Program-made: the position numbers and the translations under genes
Part shown: positions 7,169-13,867 of the stretch, one piece after another
Position numbering within the stretch: the first letter of the stretch is position 1
Layout of the letters: every line of letters starts with the position of its first letter
Notes under the pieces: model-generated
Databases searched by the model: none
The model's input: only the letters and a program-made list of their open reading frames with translations
Told to the model about the DNA's origin: nothing
Assembly: GCA_013138675.1 (NCBI GenBank)
Contig: WTCH01000217.1
Location: forward strand, 1-16,715
Origin: Woeseiaceae bacterium
GTDB lineage: Bacteria > Pseudomonadota > Gammaproteobacteria > Steroidobacterales > Woeseiaceae
Direction: 5' to 3'
DNA: 16,715 nucleotides

Positions 7169-7996
7169 ATGAGCCTCCGCGGGAAAATTGACTTCGCTGA
7201 AATGACGGACACCGGACGTGTTCGCGATCACAACGAAGACGCAATCGGGTCAGATCCTGATATTGGCCTGATGGTGCTTGCGGACGGCATGGGCGGTTAC
7301 AACGCCGGTGAAGTCGCCAGTGGCATCGCCGTACAAATCGTCTCAGAGCTGGCCACCGAGGGCGCAGCCCGTGAAAATCGTGACGAGATCGACCCGCATA
7401 GCGGCTTGATGCGCCAGTCGATCGTACTCAGGGATGCGGTGTATCGCGCCAACAAGATTATATTCCAGACCGCTCAAAGTCAGACGCATTGCGAAGGCAT
7501 GGGCACGACCATTGTCGCGAGCATGTTCTACGACAACAAAGTGTCAATCGCCCATGTTGGCGATTCACGGGCCTATCGCCTTCGTAGCGGCGTTTTCGAA
7601 CAGCTCACGCTGGATCACTCGCTACTGCAGGAACTTGTCGATCGCGGCTTCTACTCCGCTGAGGAGGCGCAGCGCTCGACGAACCGCAATTACGTGACCC
7701 GGGCGCTGGGTGTGGAACCCACTGTCGAGGTCGAAGTGCACGAATACGAGGTGCTTCCGGACGACATCTATCTGTTGTGCTCTGACGGCCTGCCCGACAT
7801 GGTTGAAGATGAAGATATTCACTTAACTATCAGCACTTTTAATGCTAGTCTTGATATCGTTGGTAAGCAATTGATTGAATTGGCAAATGACAACGGCGGG
7901 CGCGACAATGTGTCGGTGCAGTTAGCCCAGGTCATCACGCCATTCACGGCGAAGAAGGGTCTCTTCGCTAAGCTAATCAACTTGTTCCGCACGTAA
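7169..7996 (+). CDS. PP2C-family Ser/Thr protein phosphatase
   Basis: A 275-residue soluble PPM/PP2C phosphatase (PrpC/Stp1/PppA type) spanning essentially one domain. Metal-site and family motifs are intact: RVRDHNEDA (17-25), LADGMGGYNAGE (37-48), GMGTTIV (110-116), HVGDSRAYRL (129-138), CSDGLPDMV (204-212) and GGRDNVSV (243-250). It should remove phosphate from phospho-Ser/Thr using two or more Mn/Mg ions, most plausibly reversing the kinase encoded 29 bases upstream. The C-terminus AKKGLFAKLINLFRT (261-275) is a basic amphipathic helix beyond the catalytic fold and might hold the enzyme at the membrane near the kinase; that is inference. The ATG at 7169 has a weak ribosome binding site, and translational coupling to the kinase is possible. 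Bases 7801-7890 are only about one third G+C, well below the surroundings, although the motif after them is normal. Confidence 0.93.
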   Translation: MSLRGKIDFAEMTDTGRVRDHNEDAIGSDPDIGLMVLADGMGGYNAGEVASGIAVQIVSELATEGAARENRDEIDPHSGLMRQSIVLRDAVYRANKIIFQTAQSQTHCEGMGTTIVASMFYDNKVSIAHVGDSRAYRLRSGVFEQLTLDHSLLQELVDRGFYSAEEAQRSTNRNYVTRALGVEPTVEVEVHEYEVLPDDIYLLCSDGLPDMVEDEDIHLTISTFNASLDIVGKQLIELANDNGGRDNVSVQLAQVITPFTAKKGLFAKLINLFRT

Positions 7997-8110
7997 GGGT
8001 GCAGGGTTCAGGAGATTGTCAGGTTCGAGCGATTCGGCTGCTATGCAGTCAGCCCGTCCTAGTGTCGATTGATTCCCTGTTTTTTGTTTGGCTTCACTGA
8101 GAACGGTGAC
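7997..8110 (+). other. Gap between phosphatase and FHA genes
   Basis: This 114-base gap holds a weak stem GGCTG/CAGCC (about 8036-8054) and a T-rich run (TTTTTT, 8080-8085) some 25 bases later; it is not a convincing terminator. No clear promoter was seen. The FHA gene could be read through from the kinase promoter or have its own weak promoter. Confidence 0.3.
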
Positions 8111-8944
8111 ATGGCACGGTTAATTCTTAGTCTGGACAACCAGGTTCTGGCTGAATACAACATGACGAAAGAGCGCTACACGGTTGGGCGCCTTCCGGAC
8201 AATGACGTTCGCATCGACAATCCTGCTGTCAGTGGCCACCACTCCCTGATCATCAATATTCTCAATGACTCGTTCCTCGAGGACTTGAACAGCACCAATG
8301 GCACCTACGTCAACGGCAAGCTGATCAAGAAACATGCGTTGCAGCACGGTGATGTCATCACGATCGGCCATCATCAATTGCGCTTTTCCGATCAGCAAAC
8401 GAATGACACCGAGCAGGACGAATTTGAAAAGACCATGGTTATTCCAGCTGGCCAGCAAAATGCCGACCAGCTCGCCAAAGCTGAGCAAAAGGCCGAGGAA
8501 GCTGCTGCTGCCGTAAACGACGCCGAGGCCGGTGTTCGCCTTGATCCGGATGAGGCCTCGGCGCTAGAAGATAAGCCGAAACCCAAGCCACTTGGCGAAT
8601 CCGTGGCACCAGAGCCCGCTTCACACGGTGAGACACATGCCGGTATAGACCCGAGTTCAGCGCCAAGCGCGCTGCCCCTCGCGAAATTGCAGGTTCTGAG
8701 CGGTGCTTTCGCAGGGCGCGAACTCGAGCTAACCAAGGCACTGACGACGCTTGGACGCCCCGGTGTTCAGGTTGCGGCCATCACGCGGCGCAAGGAAGGC
8801 TATTACATCGTGCATGTGGAATCCGGCACGGAAGGCGACTTCCCGCTCGTCAACGGGCAACCGATTGGTGCGCAGGCCAGGAAACTGACCGACAACGATG
8901 TGGTTCAGCTTGCTGGCGTCAAGATGGGGTTCTTCCTCAGCTAA
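8111..8944 (+). CDS. Double-FHA phosphothreonine-binding protein
   Basis: A 277-residue cytoplasmic protein without signal peptide or membrane helix. An N-terminal FHA domain (about 1-94) has all core residues: Gly26-Arg27, Ser41-x-x-His44 and STNGTYVNG (61-69), so it should bind phosphothreonine peptides. A linker (about 95-190), rich in Ala, Glu and Pro, carries FEKTMVIPAG with Thr108. The C-terminal part (about 195-277) is a second FHA-like fold with LGRPGVQ, ITRRKEGYYIVHVE and PLVNGQPIG; it keeps Gly-Arg and Asn-Gly but lacks the Ser-x-x-His pair and is probably not a phosphopeptide reader. I chose the ATG at 8111 because FHA homology begins there; a TTG at 8069 would add 14 unrelated residues and has no ribosome binding site. 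Following kinase and phosphatase on the same strand, it is the likely reader or effector of that pair. A strong hairpin follows the stop. Downstream partners are unknown. Confidence 0.88.
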   Translation: MARLILSLDNQVLAEYNMTKERYTVGRLPDNDVRIDNPAVSGHHSLIINILNDSFLEDLNSTNGTYVNGKLIKKHALQHGDVITIGHHQLRFSDQQTNDTEQDEFEKTMVIPAGQQNADQLAKAEQKAEEAAAAVNDAEAGVRLDPDEASALEDKPKPKPLGESVAPEPASHGETHAGIDPSSAPSALPLAKLQVLSGAFAGRELELTKALTTLGRPGVQVAAITRRKEGYYIVHVESGTEGDFPLVNGQPIGAQARKLTDNDVVQLAGVKMGFFLS

Positions 8945-8950
8945 TTTCTC

Positions 8951-8980
8951 CGCGGCCAGAGCCCTTGGGCTCTGGCCGCG
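8951..8980. terminator. Perfect 30-bp hairpin between convergent FHA and alr genes
   Basis: CGCGGCCAGAGCCC (8951-8964) and GGGCTCTGGCCGCG (8967-8980) are exact inverted copies around TT, giving 13-14 GC-rich pairs. It fills the 39-base gap between the convergent stops of the FHA gene (8944) and alr (8984), so it can serve as a terminator for both directions. Downstream T-runs are short in each direction (ATTTTTG about 15 bases on for the rightward transcript), so it may act partly as an mRNA end stabiliser. Confidence 0.8.
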
Positions 8981-8983
8981 AAA

Positions 8984-10087
8984 TCAATCAATGATTTTTG
9001 AATTCTCGCGGTGCATGATGCCGCAGACAAGCTCATACGGTATCGCGTCTGCCCAGGGGGCGACCTCCTCGACCGGCAGACCCTCGCCCCACAATGTGGC
9101 TATGTCGCCAACCTGATCGCTGGCGTTGTCACCCAAATCCACCGCAATCATATCCATGGAAACGTTGCCGATCAGTGGCACGCACCGGCCATTAAGCAAC
9201 ACCGGGGTTCCGCTGCGAAAATGCCGTGTATAACCATCGCCGTAGCCGGCCGAGATAATACCCAGGGTACTTGCCGCCTGCGCCTGGTAACGCCCGCGAT
9301 AGCCAACGCGCGCGCCTTCGGACAACGGCTTGGTCGCAATTAGCCTGGCCTCGAACTGCATTACCGGCGTTAGTCCGAGATCATGTCCGGTTCGCCCATT
9401 GAAAGGAGATACTCCGTAGAGCGCCAATCCTGGGCGTATCCAGTGGTCGCCCGTGAATCCAAGGCTCTCCTGGGCATCTGCAACTTGCGGCCAACCCATT
9501 GTTGCCGGCGTATTCGCCACGCTGACCGCACCGTCAAAGCCCTCGACAATTTCGCGAAAGCTGTCAAATTGGTCTTTCGTAATCGGGTTGTCGAGCTCGT
9601 CGGCACTGGCCAGGTGCGACATGAGTCGAAGTTCTGAAACTGCGGAACAGGACTGCAATCTCGCAATTAGCGTCTCTGCCGCCTCCGGAGCAAATCCAAG
9701 ACGATTCATGCCTGTGTCAAACTTGAGCCAGACAACGGTTGAACCGGCATTCGCGGCCTCGAGCAGATCAACCTGTTGCATGCAATGCACGACGATTTGG
9801 AAGCCTCGTGCCAGCGCCTCATCAAGCTCAACCGCCGTCAATGCGCCGGCTAGCAGAACCAGGGGTTTATCGATACCGCGTTCGTGCAGTTGCACGGCCT
9901 CGGGCAGGCGGGCTACAGCAAAGGCGTCGACATCATTGAGCGTTTCCGCGACAGCTTCCATACCGTGGCCGTAAGCATTGGCCTTGATGACTGCCATGAT
10001 TTTTGCGCCAGGTGCGGCGTGTCGTATAACGTCGAGGTTGTGTTTGAGCGCGCCGAGCCGAATCAATGCCCGTGCCCCAAACGTCAC
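8984..10087 (-). CDS. alr: Alanine racemase
   Basis: A 367-residue fold-type III PLP enzyme, normal length, that interconverts L- and D-alanine to supply D-Ala for peptidoglycan. The PLP lysine is Lys35 in AVIKANAYGHG, and the catalytic tyrosine is likely Tyr263 in RVGYRGRY. Phosphate and cofactor contacts appear as WIRPGLALYG (216-225, Arg218) and GYGDGY (281-286); GNVSMDM (307-313) is the usual active-site signature from the second subunit of the dimer. The family motif NSA in the middle reads ANTPATMGWP here, a mild deviation. The start is a GTG at 10087 that overlaps the dnaB stop as GTGA (10087-10084), so translation is probably coupled to dnaB. It ends the leftward housekeeping operon at the 8951-8980 hairpin. 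Biosynthetic (Alr) rather than catabolic (DadX) use is inferred from the dnaB linkage. Confidence 0.95.
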   Translation of the reverse strand: MTFGARALIRLGALKHNLDVIRHAAPGAKIMAVIKANAYGHGMEAVAETLNDVDAFAVARLPEAVQLHERGIDKPLVLLAGALTAVELDEALARGFQIVVHCMQQVDLLEAANAGSTVVWLKFDTGMNRLGFAPEAAETLIARLQSCSAVSELRLMSHLASADELDNPITKDQFDSFREIVEGFDGAVSVANTPATMGWPQVADAQESLGFTGDHWIRPGLALYGVSPFNGRTGHDLGLTPVMQFEARLIATKPLSEGARVGYRGRYQAQAASTLGIISAGYGDGYTRHFRSGTPVLLNGRCVPLIGNVSMDMIAVDLGDNASDQVGDIATLWGEGLPVEEVAPWADAIPYELVCGIMHRENSKIID

Positions 10088-11481
10088 GGATAGCTCTCGT
10101 TTGCGTATGAGTCAGGCACCCAGTTCTCGAACTTTGTATAGCGTCCGACAAAGGTCAGAGGGAAGTCGCCGATCGGTCCATTTCGTTGTTTGGCGATCGC
10201 GATGTCAGCGATGCCCTTGCGTGGCGTGTCCTGGTTGTACACTTCTTCGCGGTAAATGAAGGCGATCAGGTCTGCATCCTGTTCAATAGCACCTGACTCG
10301 CGCAGGTCCGACATGACCGGTCGCTTGTCAGTGCGCTGCTCCACGCTACGATTGAGCTGCGAGAGCGCTATCACTGGCAGCGACAACTCTTTCGCCAATG
10401 CCTTCAGCGATCGCGATATCTCGGAAATCTCGGTCGCGCGGTTTTCCTTGTTACCGGGCACCACCATAAGCTGCAGGTAGTCAATGACGATTAGCCCCAG
10501 TCCGTGCTCACGCTGCAGGCGTCGTGCTCGTGCGCGAATCTCGGTCGGCGACAGGCTCGGGGTGTCGTCGATAAAAATGGGTGCTTCCGACATCAACTGC
10601 ACAGCCGTGTTGATGCGCGACCAATCCTCATCCGGGAACTTGCCCGTACGCAGGTGTGTCTGGTCCACACGGCCCAGCGACGAAATCATGCGAAATGCCA
10701 GTTGTTGCGAAGGCATTTCCATCGAAAATATGGCGGTCGGCACTTTCGCACCAATGGCAGCATTCTCTGCGATATTAACCGCGAGCGTCGTCTTACCCAT
10801 CGAGGGGCGACCAGCAATGATGATCAGGTCACCAGCCTGAAGTCCTGCTGTGAGCTTGTCGAATTCGGTATAACCGGTCGAAATGCCAGTGATGTCACCT
10901 TCAGACTGGTGCAGCACATCGATGCGGTCGACGGCTTCCGGGAGTATGTGCTTAAGCGCCTTGAATCCCGAGCGTCCACGTGAACCGGACTCTGCGATTT
11001 CGAAAACGAGCCGCTCCGCTTCGTCGACAATCTCAGCGGCACTGCGACCGTCCGTCGAGAACGCCGCTCCGCTGATTTCATTACCTGCCGTAATCAGGGA
11101 TCGCAACATCGAACGCTCACGCAAAATCTTTGCGTAAGAGCGAGCATTGGCTGCGCCGGGTGTTTCGTTAGCCAGGGATGCCAGGTACTCGAGGCCGCCT
11201 GCGGATTCTAGCTGGCTACGATTGTCGAGGCATTCGGACACGGTGACGACATCGCAGGGATTGGCATCTTCGGCCAGGCTTGCGATGGCCGAGAATATCA
11301 ACCGGTGGTCTTTACGGTAGAAATCGCCTTCCGTAATGACGTCAGCGATCTTGTCCCAGGACTGATGGTCGAGCATAAGTCCGCCAAGCAATGACTGCTC
11401 AGCCTCGATCGAATGTGGAGGCACCTTGAGGCGCTGCTCCGCACCTCCGGTCGTCATTCCATCATCCAATGCTCGCACCAT
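10084..11481 (-). CDS. dnaB: Replicative DNA helicase DnaB
   Basis: A 465-residue hexameric 5'-3' helicase of the replication fork, normal length. The N-terminal DnaB domain (about 20-125) begins VPPHSIEAEQSLLGGLML, the linker region follows, and the RecA-like C-terminal domain starts near 195. Visible motifs are Walker A GRPSMGKTT (224-232), SMEMPSQQLAFRM, the Walker B segment LIVIDYLQLM, SRSLKALAKEL, and RESGAIEQDADLIAFIYRE near the end. No intein interrupts the ATPase motifs, which is a common site for inteins. The ATG at 11481 has GGAG ten bases upstream; a second in-frame ATG at 11457 is possible and would remove eight residues. The gene follows rplI after 70 bases without a clear terminator and overlaps alr by four bases. 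Hosting replication, ribosomal and cell-wall genes in one block is typical of proteobacteria. Confidence 0.97.
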   Translation of the reverse strand: MVRALDDGMTTGGAEQRLKVPPHSIEAEQSLLGGLMLDHQSWDKIADVITEGDFYRKDHRLIFSAIASLAEDANPCDVVTVSECLDNRSQLESAGGLEYLASLANETPGAANARSYAKILRERSMLRSLITAGNEISGAAFSTDGRSAAEIVDEAERLVFEIAESGSRGRSGFKALKHILPEAVDRIDVLHQSEGDITGISTGYTEFDKLTAGLQAGDLIIIAGRPSMGKTTLAVNIAENAAIGAKVPTAIFSMEMPSQQLAFRMISSLGRVDQTHLRTGKFPDEDWSRINTAVQLMSEAPIFIDDTPSLSPTEIRARARRLQREHGLGLIVIDYLQLMVVPGNKENRATEISEISRSLKALAKELSLPVIALSQLNRSVEQRTDKRPVMSDLRESGAIEQDADLIAFIYREEVYNQDTPRKGIADIAIAKQRNGPIGDFPLTFVGRYTKFENWVPDSYANESYP

Positions 11482-11551
11482 TTCGGGTTTTCTCCGGCCA
11501 GATTCCTCGTGCCTTTAAGGTAACACAGCACATTGTGCCGTGGGCGGCGGC

Positions 11552-12001
11552 TTACTCCGCGGCGACGACTCGAACAACAATTTCGGCGTCGACTTCCGGA
11601 TGCAAATGCACCCCGATCGGGAACTCGCCAGCCTCCTGGATCGGACCTTCGGGCATACGAACTTCACTACGCTCGACCGAAACCTGGATTTTCTCGAAAG
11701 CCTCGATAATGTCGACCGGGCCAACTGACCCGAATAGCTTGTCTTCACTGCCTACGTTGGCACTAATCACAAGCTCGGTGCCGTTGATCGCGTCGAAGCG
11801 CGCTTTTGCCGCATTCAGATCCGTTGCCGCAGCTTTTTCGAGCTCGGCACGACGCGACTCGATCGTTTTCATGTTCTCAGGCGTCGCCAAGGCTGCCTTG
11901 CCGTGCGGAATCAGGAAATTTCGTCCGTAGCCAGGCTTTACCTTGACCATGTCGCCGATGCTGCCGAGATTCACGACGTTGTCTAAAAGAATTACGTTCA
12001 T
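11552..12001 (-). CDS. rplI: 50S ribosomal protein L9
   Basis: A 149-residue protein, the normal length for L9. The N-terminal rRNA-binding domain has MNVILLDNVVNLGSIGDMV and the conserved VKPGYGRNFLIPHGKA (20-35). A long central helix (about 41-75) follows, and the C-terminal domain includes KLFGSVGPVDI and the ending VDAEIVVRVV. L9 binds 23S rRNA at the base of the L1 stalk and helps keep reading frame. A good ribosome binding site (AAGGA) lies upstream of the ATG at 12001, only ten bases after the stop of the membrane-protein gene, so the two are on one transcript. The order rpsF-rpsR-(membrane gene)-rplI-dnaB is conserved. Confidence 0.98.
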   Translation of the reverse strand: MNVILLDNVVNLGSIGDMVKVKPGYGRNFLIPHGKAALATPENMKTIESRRAELEKAAATDLNAAKARFDAINGTELVISANVGSEDKLFGSVGPVDIIEAFEKIQVSVERSEVRMPEGPIQEAGEFPIGVHLHPEVDAEIVVRVVAAE

Positions 12002-12011
12002 TGTCTGTTCC

Positions 12012-12905
12012 TTACTCTTCGTTTGCTGCGACGACGCGGCGACGATATCGAAACCACGTGTCGGTATAACCCACCACTGCCAGCGCCATAATCAAAAACA
12101 CGTGCAAGAACGGCAACAGCACATAAACCATAATCACCACAAATAGTGGCAATTCGCCGTCGACAAACATCCAGTGTACGACGGCCAGTCCCTGTAACCA
12201 GAAGACTGCAAATAACACAATCGCGAGACTCTGCATCCACGGCATGCCGGTTGCATACGCGAGCAGTGACACAACCGCCACCGCCAACGCAATCACGCGT
12301 CCAAAATTCAAATCGCAAAACCGGCCATATTTACCGGTTTCACCGGGTGCCGCATTTGCGTAGCGATACCCGAACAACAAATACAACGCATACATCGTCC
12401 AGCTTGAGACGACGAGCGCCACTGTCAACAAATGCGCGACCAACAATGGCTCGGCTTCAATCAGCTGCGCCTGTTCGTGAAGGGCGTTCGCTGCTGTCCA
12501 ATCCACCATCAGCGCCATCACTGGCTGCCAAAATGCCGCTAAATCGGCAATAAAAGCGTAACAACCCAGTACTGCAACCGCGGCGAGCAACGCTGACACC
12601 TGCATCGTCAACGTTAGCGAGCGCGTTGAGCCCAGCACCACCGCCAACAAAATGGCAGGTGGCCAGGTCGTCAACATGGCAACAACAACCTGCATGACGG
12701 GCGCGCCTGCAACCAGGTACACCAGGATCATCAAAACTGCAGCGGCAGCGCCCTCTATAACCGCGAGCCTGATGCCCTGTTTCAACACCAGCAGCACCAT
12801 GAAGATGCCACTGAAGATATGCAGCACTGGCAATAACAACGTCGCCGCCAGTGCGATCACGGCGTTTTGTGGCCGGGCAACCAGCCACGCTGCCAACGGC
12901 TGCAT
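12012..12905 (-). CDS. DUF2232-type polytopic membrane protein in the S6-S18-L9 operon
   Basis: A roughly 297-residue hydrophobic protein with about eight to nine predicted membrane segments, separated by short loops; one longer soluble loop lies near DWTAANALHEQAQLIEAE. Position between rpsR and rplI and the segment pattern match the DUF2232 (YybS-like) membrane proteins found at this place in Pseudomonas, Legionella and relatives. I see no catalytic motif and know no established function. The start is probably the ATG at 12905, since GGGGA lies six bases upstream; a GTG at 12908 directly before it would add one residue. The C-terminus RYRRRVVAANEE is basic and then acidic, probably cytoplasmic. 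It is separated from rpsR by about 20 bases that include part of a hairpin, which may lower its expression compared with the ribosomal genes. Confidence 0.8.
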   Translation of the reverse strand: MQPLAAWLVARPQNAVIALAATLLLPVLHIFSGIFMVLLVLKQGIRLAVIEGAAAAVLMILVYLVAGAPVMQVVVAMLTTWPPAILLAVVLGSTRSLTLTMQVSALLAAVAVLGCYAFIADLAAFWQPVMALMVDWTAANALHEQAQLIEAEPLLVAHLLTVALVVSSWTMYALYLLFGYRYANAAPGETGKYGRFCDLNFGRVIALAVAVVSLLAYATGMPWMQSLAIVLFAVFWLQGLAVVHWMFVDGELPLFVVIMVYVLLPFLHVFLIMALAVVGYTDTWFRYRRRVVAANEE

Positions 12906-12918
12906 CACTAATCCCCGA

Positions 12919-12939
12919 CGATCGACCTAGTGTCGATCG
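12919..12939. promoter_or_regulatory. Hairpin overlapping the rpsR stop codon
   Basis: CGATCGAC (12919-12926) and GTCGATCG (12932-12939) form a perfect 8-bp stem with a five-base loop that contains the rpsR stop codon (12927-12929). There is no T-run on either side, so it is not a standard terminator. It could block 3' exonuclease or reduce read-through into the downstream membrane-protein gene. Confidence 0.5.
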
Positions 12940-13151
12940 GTATAAGGCAACAGTGCGAGAAAGCGAGCCCGTTTGACCGCCGTCGCCAGCTGACGCTGGT
13001 AATGCGCTTTGGTCCCCGTAATACGACTTGGGACGATCTTGCCGGTCTCGGTAACGAATGCCTTCAGAAGATTGATATCCTTGTAATCAATCTCTTTGAT
13101 TTTCTCTGCTGTAAAGCGACAGTATTTACGCCTGCGTGAATATCGACTCAT
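12927..13151 (-). CDS. rpsR: 30S ribosomal protein S18
   Basis: A 74-residue basic protein, normal length. MSRYSRRRKYCRFTAEKIKEIDYKDI, with the conserved Cys11 and the KDI-LL segment, and SRITGTKAHYQRQLATAVKRARFLALLPYTDRH are near-universal S18 features. S18 forms a heterodimer with S6 on the 30S platform, binding 16S rRNA. A strong GAGGAG ribosome binding site precedes the ATG at 13151, within the 11-base gap after rpsF, so S6 and S18 are co-expressed. Its stop codon lies in the loop of a perfect hairpin (12919-12939). Confidence 0.98.
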   Translation of the reverse strand: MSRYSRRRKYCRFTAEKIKEIDYKDINLLKAFVTETGKIVPSRITGTKAHYQRQLATAVKRARFLALLPYTDRH

Positions 13152-13162
13152 GATTGCTCTCC

Positions 13163-13867
13163 TCAGGCGCTCTTCTCGACGGGCTTATCGCTCTCGTCGT
13201 CGGTGGTTTCTTCAGCAGCCGGTGCTTCTTCGGCTGCTGGCTCTTCAGCAGGTGCTTTCTCTGCAGCTGGCTCTTTCTCTGCTGCAGGCTCTTCAGCTGG
13301 CTCTTTCTCTGCTGCAGGCTCTTCAGCAGGTGCTTCCTCTGCCGCAGGCTCTTCAGCAGGTGCTTCCTCTGCCGCAGGCTCTTCAGCAGGTGCTTTCTCT
13401 GCCGCAGGCTCTTCAGCAGGTGCTTTCTCTGCCGCAGGTTTCTCAGCCTCTGACTCTTCCTTCTTGTCGTCAGAACGCATAGCAGCTTCAGCTGCCGCCT
13501 TGGCTTCGCGACGCTGTTGAGCTTCTTTTTCCTTGGCTTTTTCTTCGGCAACAGCGACCGCCATCGGCGACGCTTCGGCGACAGCCTCATCGCGAGCAAT
13601 CACCAGGTTGCGTAGAACGGCGTCATTGAAGCGAAACGCGCCTTTGATGTCGTCCAGCGGAGCTTGCTCGCACTCGACGTTCAACAGCACGTAATGGGCT
13701 TTGTGAACCTTATTGATGGGGTGTGCCAGCTGGCGGCGTCCCCAGTCTTCGGTACGGTGAACAGTACCGCCAGATTCGGTAACGATGCCCTGGTAGCGTT
13801 CTACCATGGCAGGTACCTGCTCGCTCTGGTCCGGATGGACCAGAAATACGATCTCGTAGTGTCTCAT
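13163..13867 (-). CDS. rpsF: 30S ribosomal protein S6 with a long Ala/Glu/Pro repeat tail
   Basis: A 234-residue S6, about twice the usual 95-135. Residues 1-100 are a normal S6 core: MRHYEIVFLVHPDQSEQV, TEDWGRRQLAHPINKVHKAHYVL and a final FNDAVLRNLVI. Residues 101-130 are a charged helix, and about 140-220 a low-complexity tail of repeated PAAEKAPAEEP-like decamers with Glu, Ala, Pro and Lys, ending TTDDESDKPVEKSA. The tail is encoded by 30-bp tandem repeats (13211-13438). S6 binds 16S rRNA together with S18. In E. coli a C-terminal polyglutamate is added to S6 by RimK after translation; here an acidic tail is genome-encoded, though that parallel is mine. The ATG at 13867 has AGAGG six bases upstream and matches the family N-terminus; the frame runs further upstream to 14089, into rlmB, without homology. 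A hairpin lies in the leader. Confidence 0.95.
   Translation of the reverse strand: MRHYEIVFLVHPDQSEQVPAMVERYQGIVTESGGTVHRTEDWGRRQLAHPINKVHKAHYVLLNVECEQAPLDDIKGAFRFNDAVLRNLVIARDEAVAEASPMAVAVAEEKAKEKEAQQRREAKAAAEAAMRSDDKKEESEAEKPAAEKAPAEEPAAEKAPAEEPAAEEAPAEEPAAEEAPAEEPAAEKEPAEEPAAEKEPAAEKAPAEEPAAEEAPAAEETTDDESDKPVEKSA
13211..13438. repeat. 30-bp tandem repeat array inside rpsF
   Basis: Four nearly identical 30-base units occupy 13319-13438, differing mainly in TGCTTCC versus TGCTTTC. To their left lie a diverged unit (13289-13318), a partial 18-base unit (13271-13288), a 30-base unit (13241-13270) and a more diverged one (13211-13240). All lengths are multiples of three, so gain or loss of a unit would keep the S6 frame. 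The array is directly adjacent with no spacers and lies in a coding region, so it is not CRISPR. Confidence 0.9.

Noticed and set aside
8036..8086. Stem GGCTG/CAGCC followed by a T-run as a terminator after the phosphatase gene
   Set aside because: The stem has only five pairs and the T-run is about 25 bases downstream, so it does not meet intrinsic terminator geometry.
8069..8110. Earlier TTG start for the FHA gene
   Set aside because: It would add MIPCFLFGFTENGD, has no ribosome binding site, and FHA homology starts at the ATG at 8111.
13211..13438. Regular 30-bp repeats that might suggest a CRISPR array
   Set aside because: The units are directly tandem without spacers, keep the reading frame of rpsF and encode an Ala/Glu/Pro tail.
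13203..13520. Long open frames on the plus strand opposite the rpsF tail
   Set aside because: They exist because the low-complexity repeat lacks stop codons in other frames; the Ser/Ala/Gly translation has no family resemblance, while the minus strand encodes S6.
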